Assembly: GCA_963765135.1 (NCBI GenBank)
Contig: CAVXUX010000005.1
Span: forward strand, 1 to 64,000
Length of the DNA stretch: 64,000 bases
DNA from: JACVRW01 sp963765135
GTDB taxonomy: Bacteria > Actinomycetota > Thermoleophilia > Solirubrobacterales > Thermoleophilaceae
Reading direction: 5' to 3'
Part shown: positions 58,221 to 64,000 of the stretch, one piece after another
Numbering within the stretch: the first letter of the stretch is position 1
Layout: each line of letters starts with the position of its first letter
Notes under the pieces: generated by a model
Databases searched by the model: none
What the model was told of the DNA's origin: nothing
What the model saw: only the letters and a program-made list of their open reading frames with translations
Position numbers and translations under genes: made by a program

Positions 58221-59897
58221 TCAGCCCACCATGTCCCGCGCGGCCTGCCCGGCGGGGATCATCGGGTAGCAGTTCTCCTCCTTGGTCACGTGCACGTCGA
58301 CGAGCACGGGGCCGTCCTCCGCGAGCGCGGCCTTGAAGGCGTCCTTCAGCTCCGACTTGTCGGACACGAGCATGCCCTTCGCCCCGAAGGCCTCAGCGAG
58401 CTTGACCCAGTCGGGGCTGCCGCCCATCTTCACCGACGAGTAGCGCTTGTCCCAGAACAGCTCCTGCCACTGGCGCACCATGCCGAGGTAGCCGTTGTTC
58501 ATCAGGAACACCTTCACCGGGATCTGCTCGTCCACGCAGGTGGCGAACTCCTGGACGTTCATGATCAGCGAGCCGTCGCCGGCCAGGCAGACCACGTCCT
58601 GGTCCGGGCAGGCCACCTTGGCGCCCATCGCCGACGGCAGGCCGAAGCCCATCGTCCCCAGCCCGCCCGAGTTGATCCACTGGCGCGGGCGGCTGAACCC
58701 GTAGTACTGCGCGGCCCACATCTGGTGCTGGCCGACGTCCGACGTGATGATCGCCTGGCCGCCGGTGGCCTCGAACATCGTCTCGACCATGAACTGCGGC
58801 TTGATCTCCGAGTCCTCGGAGTCGTCGTAGCGCAGCGGGTACTTCTCCTGCCAGCCGTGCAGGCGCTGCCACCAGCCCTCCAGGCGGGCCGGATCGGCCT
58901 CGAGCGCCCGGTACTCCGCGGTCAGGTTCGGCAGGATGCTCTTCGCGTCGCCCACGATCGGAATGTGCGCCGGCACGTTCTTCGAGATCTCCGCCGGGTC
59001 GACGTCGATGTGGATGAACTTGGCGCGCGGCGCGAACTCGGACAGCTTGCCGGTCACCCGGTCGTCGAAGCGGGCGCCGATCGCGACGATCAGGTCCGCC
59101 TCGTCCATCGCGTAGTTGGCGGTGCGGGTGCCGTGCATACCGGGCATCCCGAGCCACTGCGCGTCGTCGGCCGGGAAGGCGCCGAGCCCCATCAGCGTGC
59201 ACGTGACCGGCAGGTTGTCGGACAGAACGAGGTCGCGGAACTCCGGGCCCGCGTCGGCGTTGATCACGCCGCCGCCGCCGTAGATCACCGGCCGGCGCGA
59301 GTTGGCCATCGCCTTCGCCGCCAGCCGGATCTGCTTGGCGTTGCCCTCCGTCGTCGGCTGGTAGCCCGGCAGGTGCACCTTGCTGACCGGCTCGTACGGG
59401 ATGTCGGCCCGCGACAGGTCCTGCGGCACGTCGACGAGCACGGGCCCGGGACGCCCGCTCGAGGCGATGTGGAACGCCTCGTGGATCGCCTTCGGGATGT
59501 CGCGCGGATCCTGGATCAGGATCGAGTGCTTGACGATCGGCATCGTGATGCCGGAGATGTCGGCCTCCTGGAAGCCGTCGGTGCCGATCAGGTCGGTGCG
59601 CACCTGGCCCGTGAGGAACACGGTCGGCACGCTGTCCATCATCGCGTCGGCGATCGGCGTGACCAGGTTGGTGGCGCCGGGGCCGCTCGTGGCCAGCGCC
59701 ACGCCCACGCGCCCGCTCGCCTTCGCGTAGCCCTCGGCCGCGTGGCCGGCGCCCTGCTCGTGCCGGCACTGCACGTGGCGGATGCCCGCGTCGTAGAGCG
59801 CGTCGTAGGTCGGAAGGTTGGCGCCGCCCGGAATCCCGAATACGTGCTCGACGCCCTCAGCCTTGAGGCATTCCATGATGGCGTCGACGGCTCGCAT
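58221..59897 (-). CDS. ilvB: acetolactate synthase large (catalytic) subunit
   Basis: This 558-aa ThDP enzyme is the first common enzyme of valine/leucine synthesis, making 2-acetolactate or 2-aceto-2-hydroxybutyrate. The catalytic glutamate is E47 in CRHEQGAGHAAEGYA. The FAD-site segments (GALGVGARFDDRVTGK-like IGARFDDRVTGK) are present. GDGSLIMNVQEFAT with MNNGYLGMVRQWQ binds Mg-ThDP. The ATG is preceded by GGAAGGAG. It starts 40 nt after the zinc-ribbon gene, leaving no room for an attenuator leader. Intact. Confidence 0.97.
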   Translation of the reverse strand: MRAVDAIMECLKAEGVEHVFGIPGGANLPTYDALYDAGIRHVQCRHEQGAGHAAEGYAKASGRVGVALATSGPGATNLVTPIADAMMDSVPTVFLTGQVRTDLIGTDGFQEADISGITMPIVKHSILIQDPRDIPKAIHEAFHIASSGRPGPVLVDVPQDLSRADIPYEPVSKVHLPGYQPTTEGNAKQIRLAAKAMANSRRPVIYGGGGVINADAGPEFRDLVLSDNLPVTCTLMGLGAFPADDAQWLGMPGMHGTRTANYAMDEADLIVAIGARFDDRVTGKLSEFAPRAKFIHIDVDPAEISKNVPAHIPIVGDAKSILPNLTAEYRALEADPARLEGWWQRLHGWQEKYPLRYDDSEDSEIKPQFMVETMFEATGGQAIITSDVGQHQMWAAQYYGFSRPRQWINSGGLGTMGFGLPSAMGAKVACPDQDVVCLAGDGSLIMNVQEFATCVDEQIPVKVFLMNNGYLGMVRQWQELFWDKRYSSVKMGGSPDWVKLAEAFGAKGMLVSDKSELKDAFKAALAEDGPVLVDVHVTKEENCYPMIPAGQAARDMVG

Positions 59898-59937
59898 GAC
59901 GGCTCCTGCTCCTTCCGGGAAACGGGGACGAAGCAGT

Positions 59938-60204
59938 CTACCTGGCCGGAATTACCTCATCTGGCCATTCAAGATCGCGCCCGCAGCGGGTGCAGACCTG
60001 AACGTAGAGCGGCTGCACCTTCCCGCACTCGGGGCAGGTACGCCGCGGCTCGCGGCGCTCGGAGCGGTAGAAGATCGCGGCCAGCGTGCCGAGCAGCGGC
60101 AGCACCGCGCCGACCAGGAACCAGATCCAGAACGAGCTGCCCTTGAGCTTGCCGATCACCGCGGCCGACAGGCCGCAGAAGAAGGCGAGCACGACGAACT
60201 CCAC
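59938..60204 (-). CDS. small membrane protein with C-terminal zinc ribbon
   Basis: This 88-aa protein has two hydrophobic spans (VVLAFFCGLSAAVIG near 4-18 and FWIWFLVGAVLPLLGTLAAIF near 25-45). A cytoplasmic zinc ribbon with paired CxxC motifs follows (CPECG and CTRCG). The fold is common in small actinobacterial proteins of unknown function. It starts 9 nt after the next small membrane gene upstream and lies 40 nt ahead of ilvB, so it may share the ilvBN transcript. Confidence 0.75.
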   Translation of the reverse strand: MEFVVLAFFCGLSAAVIGKLKGSSFWIWFLVGAVLPLLGTLAAIFYRSERREPRRTCPECGKVQPLYVQVCTRCGRDLEWPDEVIPAR

Positions 60205-60213
60205 GCGCGCCTC

Positions 60214-60389
60214 TCAGCGCAGCACGCCGAGCGCCCAGATGACCGCCACGACGGCGACGATCGCCGACGACGATCCAGAGCACCGCGACGACCGTGCCGA
60301 TCACGGCTTTGAAGAGCAGGAACCCGGCCAGCGACGAGGACCGCGATGGCGATCACCTTGCGACCGGCGTTCGAAGCGGCTTCACGCAT
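60214..60389 (-). CDS. small hydrophobic membrane protein (two frameshifts)
   Basis: With two single-base insertions removed (near 60270 and 60335), the coding strand gives about 57 aa. It starts REAASNAGRKVIAIAVLVAG and continues hydrophobic to WALGVLR, which suggests one or two membrane spans. It is tandem with the zinc-ribbon gene. No family recognised. Confidence 0.5.
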
Positions 60390-60410
60390 ACCCGGAAGTC
60401 TAGAGGGCAG

Positions 60411-61358
60411 TCAGAGCAGTCTCGCGGGGCGCGTGGCGAGGTAGCGGTCGAGCCCCGGCAGCGGCACCGAGCTCATCACCCAGCCGGGCCAGTGCACGCG
60501 GAAGCCGAGCCGGCGCAGGCGGTCGAGCAGCCACCAGGAGTCGGTCGTGCAGAACACGCCGACGCTCTCCGGCTCCTGCTGCTTGGCCACGCGATCGAGC
60601 GCGGCCAGCACGACCGGCACCAGGTCCTGGGCCGCCTCCCCCACCGCCGGGCCGATCTCGCCGTCCGAGCTGACCCAGCAGAGCGCGCTCGCCTCGCCGC
60701 GCGCGGCGTCGATCGTGGCCAGGCAGGTGCGCGTGCGGCCGAAGAACTCGTGCAGCAGCGGCCGCTCGTGGCCGATCGCCGACGGCTCGAGGCGCTTCCA
60801 CTCGGCGACCGCCCGCTCGGGCGTGAGCGCGTGCACCGTGGGCGGCCCGGCGTCGATCTCCTGCGAGCGGCGCTCGATGTACTCCTCGCTGCGGTGGCGC
60901 ATGTGCCAGTGGCCGCTGACCGGCATCACGCCGAACTGCGTGTACAGCGTCAGGTCCGCGGGCCGGCCGATCCCGAGCACCACCCGGCCGAGCTCGGGCG
61001 TGGGCGACTCGGGCCAGCAGCGCTCCAGCAGCGCCCTCCCCACCCCGAGCCCGGCGTGCGACGGCGCCACCCACAGCTCGGTCAGCTCGTCCATCTCGCC
61101 GAAGCGGGCGACGCGCGTGTAGCCGACCAGCTGGTCGTCCTCCTCGCAGATCACGAACGCGCCGTCGGCCTGGGCGACGATGAACTCGAGCAGCCCGCGC
61201 TCGCGCTCCCAGCGGGCGTCGAGGTCGTCCTCGGCGCGGCGGTGGTCGGGCGGCAGCAGGCCGCGCTCCTTGCGCGACGCGTCGAGGGCCGCCTCGCCCA
61301 GGTCGAACGTGGCGCGCAGGTCGCTGGCGCGCCCCTCGCGGAAGGAGAGGACGCTCAC
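60411..61358 (-). CDS. GNAT family N-acetyltransferase, possibly two-domain
   Basis: This 315-aa protein starts with GTG in an overlap with the NDH-2 stop (GTGA). The first half is a clear GNAT domain: ELWVAPSHAGLGVGRALLERCW near 93-114 is the acetyl-CoA site. The second half (about 180-310), with WVSSDGEIGPAVGEAAQ, resembles a second, degenerate GNAT-like fold. The substrate is unknown. Intact, unlike its neighbours. Confidence 0.8.
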   Translation of the reverse strand: MSVLSFREGRASDLRATFDLGEAALDASRKERGLLPPDHRRAEDDLDARWERERGLLEFIVAQADGAFVICEEDDQLVGYTRVARFGEMDELTELWVAPSHAGLGVGRALLERCWPESPTPELGRVVLGIGRPADLTLYTQFGVMPVSGHWHMRHRSEEYIERRSQEIDAGPPTVHALTPERAVAEWKRLEPSAIGHERPLLHEFFGRTRTCLATIDAARGEASALCWVSSDGEIGPAVGEAAQDLVPVVLAALDRVAKQQEPESVGVFCTTDSWWLLDRLRRLGFRVHWPGWVMSSVPLPGLDRYLATRPARLL

Positions 61359-62659
61359 GCGGCCCGCTTCGCGTGGCTCGTCGAGCGCGCGCCGGGTGGC
61401 CGAGCTGGCCGAGCTCGGCCGAGGCGCGGCCGAACACCAGGCCCACGGTCCAGTCGACGGCCAGCCGCACCTGGCGGGCGAGGCCCGGCATCATCGCCAG
61501 GTGATAGGTGCGGGCGGCGAACCAGGCCGGGAAGCCGCGCAGGCGCAGGCCGAGGATCGTCGCGACCGCCTTGTGCTGGCCCATGTCGACGAACACGCCG
61601 AGCGTGCGGTAGCGGAACGGCTTCGGCGACCGGCCCGCGAGCGTCGCGGCGACGTTCTCCGCCACCCGGCGCCCCTGGCGGATGGCGTGCTGGCAGGTGG
61701 GCGGGCTGGGCGCGCGCCGGTGCTGGGCCGGATCCGGGACCGCGGCGGCGTCGCCGATCGCCCAGACGTTCGAGCGTGCCCGCCACGCGCATCGTGGGGT
61801 CGACCTCGATGCGGCCGCCCGGGCCGAGCGGCAGCCCCAGCTCGGCGACCACGGGCGCGGGCGTGACGCCCGCCGTCCAGCACAGCAGCCGGGTGGGGAT
61901 GCGCTCGCCGGTGGAGAGCGTGACGGAGTCGGCCTCGGCCGACGCGAGCATCGTGTTGGTGCGGATCTCCATCCCGCGCCCGCGCAGCTCGCGCGTGGCG
62001 AACTCGGCGAGGCTGGCCGGGATCTCGGGCATCACGCGCTCGCGTGCCTCTACGAGCACGAAGCGCGTGCCGACCATGCGGCAGCGCGGGTAGCGGTCGA
62101 TCACGTCCGCGACGTAGTCCTGCAGCTCGGCGATGCCCTCGAGCCCGGCGTAGCCCGCGCCGACGAACACGAAGGTGAGGTACTCGCGCCGCGCCGCGTC
62201 GTCGGGCAGCGACTCGGCGATCTCGAGGTTGAGCAGGGCGCGGTTGCGCAGCGCGATGGCGTCGGCGAGCGTCTTGAAGCCGAGGCCGTGCTCGGCGAGG
62301 CCGGGCACCGGCAGCACGCGCGAGACCGAGCCGAGCGTGACGATCAGCTGGTCGTAGTGGAGCGTCTCGGCGCGGCCGTCGACGGTGCGCACGTGGATCT
62401 CGTCGCGGGCGGGGTCGGCGCCGGTCACGCGGCCGAGCTGGAGGTCGGCCCACTCGAGCTCCTCGCGCAGCGGGACGACCACGTGGCGCGGCTCGAGCGA
62501 GCCGGCCGCGGCGCCCGGGAGCAGCGGCGTGTAGAGCAGGAAGTTGACGTCGCTGACGAGCAGGATGCGGGCGCTGTGGCGCGGCAGGCGACGTTCGAGC
62601 CGGCGCGCCGCGTACAGGCCGCCGAAGCCCCCGCCGGCGATCACGACGTCGTATCCCAC
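61355..62659 (-). CDS. ndh: type II NADH dehydrogenase (NDH-2) family FAD protein (about three frameshifts)
   Basis: This single-subunit flavoprotein is expected to pass electrons from NADH to quinone at the inner face of the membrane without pumping protons. FAD motif VVIAGGGFGGLYAARRLER is near 4-22. The NAD(P)H motif FVFVGAGYAGLEGIAELQD is near 166-184. WTAGVTPAPVVAEL and, in the next frame, GVFVDMGQHKAVATI are NDH-2 signatures. Insertions near 61770 and about two near 61390 disturb the frame; corrected length is about 433 aa. GTG 62659 follows the upstream gene by 11 nt. Menaquinone, made by the men genes in this window, is the likely acceptor. Confidence 0.83.
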   Translation of the reverse strand: MGYDVVIAGGGFGGLYAARRLERRLPRHSARILLVSDVNFLLYTPLLPGAAAGSLEPRHVVVPLREELEWADLQLGRVTGADPARDEIHVRTVDGRAETLHYDQLIVTLGSVSRVLPVPGLAEHGLGFKTLADAIALRNRALLNLEIAESLPDDAARREYLTFVFVGAGYAGLEGIAELQDYVADVIDRYPRCRMVGTRFVLVEARERVMPEIPASLAEFATRELRGRGMEIRTNTMLASAEADSVTLSTGERIPTRLLCWTAGVTPAPVVAELGLPLGPGGRIEVDPTMRVAGTLERLGDRRRRRGPGSGPAPARAQPAHLPARHPPGAPGGGERRRDARGPVAEAVPLPHARRVRRHGPAQGGRDDPRPAPARLPGLVRRPHLSPGDDAGPRPPGAAGRRLDRGPGVRPRLGRARPARPPGARSTSHAKRAA

Positions 62660-62670
62660 AGCCGCCGAGG

Positions 62671-63310
62671 CTACCGCGACGCCGCCCGGCGGGCGGCGTC
62701 GAGCGCCGGCCGCATCCGTTCGGGCAGGCGGCGGCGAACCCGCCAGGGCGCGCCGGCGAACGCGTGGTTGGCCACGGTGGCGAAGCCCTCCTCGTCCACG
62801 CGCAGCGCGAGCAGCAGGTGGGCGATGCGGTCCGACGGGGGCAGGTCGGGCTCGGTCGCGCTCACGCAGAAGCAGTGCACGCGCCGACCCCCGGGCCTGA
62901 CCAGCAGCGCGCCCGCCTCGCCGACCAGCCAGACGCCGAGCTCGCCGCGCTCGAGCGCCAGGCCGGTGTCGCGCTGGAGCTCGCCGCTCGTGGCCGTCGA
63001 GCAGGTCGCCGAGCAGCCCCTGGGCGACGGGCTCGGCGCGCCGGTTGCGCGGTCCCTTCGGCCGCGCCACGCTCGCGCCGCGGGCGGCGTACAGCTCGGG
63101 GATGATCCAGGCGTGCGCGGCCGCCACGAGCGCGACCGGCGCGGCGATCGGGGCGAGCCAGATCATCGCGGCCCCGGCGGCGGCGAACGGGACCGTGTAG
63201 AGCAGCGTCCAGGCGTGCCAGATGCGCTCCCAGCGGCGCAGCCAGCGCGCGTCGGTGCGCGCCCGCCACGGAACCGAGGCGAGCTCGGGCAGGGCCTGGC
63301 CGGCGGTCAT
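62671..63310 (-). CDS. hypothetical membrane protein (one frameshift)
   Basis: With one insertion near 62995 removed, the protein is about 212 aa. The N-terminus (ALPELASVPWRARTDARWLR) is followed by two membrane spans (TLLYTVPFAAAGAAMIWLA and APVALVAAAHAWIIPELY). A soluble C-terminal part follows (HCFCVSATEPDLPPSDRIAH, then EEGFATVANHAFAGAPWR). No family recognised. It is tandem with ndh and with the small GG-ending protein upstream. Confidence 0.62.
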
Positions 63311-63317
63311 CGGGCGG

Positions 63318-63543
63318 CTAGCCGCCGGCGATCGGCCGGCGCATGATGACCAGGTCGGCCTCGCGCGGCAGCTCGCGCACGTGGCGTCGCCTTGCCCGGT
63401 CCGTCGGGCACCGTGCCGATGTAGCCGAGCTCCAGCTGGGAGCGGAACTCGTCGACGGCCTCCGCGAAGGCGAGGTCGTCGGCGGCGGTCCACTCCGCCA
63501 GCGTCGTGTGTCCAGTGCCGTCCATCCGGATCAGTCGCGCCAT
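63318..63543 (-). CDS. small conserved-looking protein ending in Gly-Gly (one frameshift)
   Basis: With one extra base near 63380 removed, this is a 74-aa protein starting MARLIRMDGTGHTTLAEW and ending READLVIMRRPIAGG. The C-terminal PIAGG resembles the PPVAGG-type ends of beta-grasp sulfur carriers such as MoaD, and the size is right. The N-terminal pattern is different, and the GG end lies downstream of the frameshift, so it depends on the correction. Function unknown. Confidence 0.5.
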
Positions 63544-63651
63544 GGATTCGAGCATACGCCTCGGCGGCTCCGGCGAACGGCAGCAATAAGGGCTGACTCG
63601 TCGCGGCGTCCGGAGCCTTGGCGCCCGTTTCTTCCGGCCCGCCCGGCGCAG

Positions 63652-64000
63652 CTAGGCGCCCAGCTGCTCGCGGATCAGGCGCTGCACCTCGCCGCCGTCG
63701 GCGCGGCCCTTGGTGTCGCGCATCACGGCGCCCACGAGCGCGCCGATCGCCTGGCCCTTGCCGGCCTTGATCTTCTCTACGGCGTCGGGGTTGTCGGCGA
63801 TCGCCCGGTCGACGATGCCGCCCAGCTCGTCCCTCGCCGGCCGAGGCCGCCGAGCTCGACGATCGCCTCGTCGATCGCTGCCCTTCTCGAGCAGCCGCCG
63901 AGCGCCGCCTCGCGCCGCGCCCGCGGACGCCTGCTTGTCGGCGACCATCGCCGACCAGCCTGGCGAAGTCGGCGGGCTCGAGCCTCGTGTCGGCGGGGTC
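63652..64000 (-). CDS. gatB: Asp/Glu-tRNA amidotransferase subunit B, C-terminal part (5' end outside window, frameshifted)
   Basis: The visible 3' end reads ELGGIVDRAIADNPDAVEKI, then GKGQAIGALVGAVMRDTKGR and QRLIREQLGA, the GatB/YqeY tail domain that binds the tRNA D-loop region. Segments in other frames upstream (EPADFARLV, LLEKGSD) fit GatB, so insertions near 63845, 63885 and 63955 are likely. GatB with GatA and GatC amidates mischarged Glu-tRNA-Gln and Asp-tRNA-Asn. Free-standing YqeY is less likely because of the NPDAVEKIKAGK segment. The 96 nt between it and the previous gene hold nothing I can name. Confidence 0.8.
   Translation of the reverse strand, partial: TPPTRGSSPPTSPGWSAMVADKQASAGAARGGARRLLEKGSDRRGDRRARRPRPARDELGGIVDRAIADNPDAVEKIKAGKGQAIGALVGAVMRDTKGRADGGEVQRLIREQLGA

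Noticed and set aside
59898..59937. Attenuator leader peptide before ilvB
   Set aside because: Only 40 nt separate ilvB from the upstream gene; no Val/Leu/Ile-rich ORF fits.

Overview
The window is a high-GC (about 70%), gene-dense bacterial chromosome segment with many GTG starts and 1-8 nt gene overlaps. It most likely comes from an actinobacterium, and I favour the class Thermoleophilia (Solirubrobacterales-like). Reasons: the 23S segment between E. coli positions 22 and 2058 is about 107 nt longer here, which fits the large helix insertion of high-GC Gram-positives; there is a six-gene mce cluster; and menaquinone is made by the classical Men route. The class-level placement is inference; the 16S gene (complement 2617-4165) would settle it.

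Layout. 1-4448: rRNA operon read right to left (5' three quarters of 23S, a tRNA-free spacer, complete 16S, leader). 4449-11659: tyrS, a class A penicillin-binding protein, a DNA glycosylase, argH, an epimerase and an acetyltransferase. 11643-16398: operon leuB-ilvE-cimA-DegT aminotransferase. 16427-19194: aldo/keto reductase, secreted trypsin-like protease, methyltransferase. 19191-21689: XRE-cupin regulator-leuC-leuD-methyltransferase. 21688-27447: lipoprotein, SDR, desaturase, iron-type dehydrogenase, leuA with a leucine-rich leader peptide, RTX protein. 27444-33740: oxidoreductase, membrane-anchored recombinase-like protein, transsulfuration pair, HD-GYP protein. 33730-37500: ilvC-class V aminotransferase-serA. 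37523-47464: menE, menB, menA, menC, menH and menD mixed with a secreted M36 metalloprotease and a CHRD protein. 47461-57554: menF followed by six mce genes. 57657-64000: ilvB-ilvN, small membrane proteins, acetyltransferase, NDH-2, two hypotheticals and the end of gatB.

How it fits together. The window holds nearly the whole branched-chain amino acid pathway (ilvBN, ilvC, ilvE, leuA, leuB, leuCD; ilvD not seen). CimA allows isoleucine synthesis from pyruvate without threonine. It also holds the chorismate-to-demethylmenaquinone route (MenF, D, H, C, E, B, A; no MenI or MenG seen), and NDH-2 would feed electrons to that quinone. The divergent menH/menD promoter and the menF-mce promoter share a long palindromic element, suggesting a common regulator. 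Many promoters show a TANNNT -10 box 7-10 nt before the start codon, implying leaderless mRNAs.

Sequence quality. About seventeen genes are broken by frameshifts. Every one I resolved is a single-base insertion in GC-rich sequence, with clusters at 47.4-57.5 kb and 60-64 kb. I treat these as consensus errors and annotate the genes across them. Apart from the rRNA operon, no stretch over 300 bases lacks a gene.
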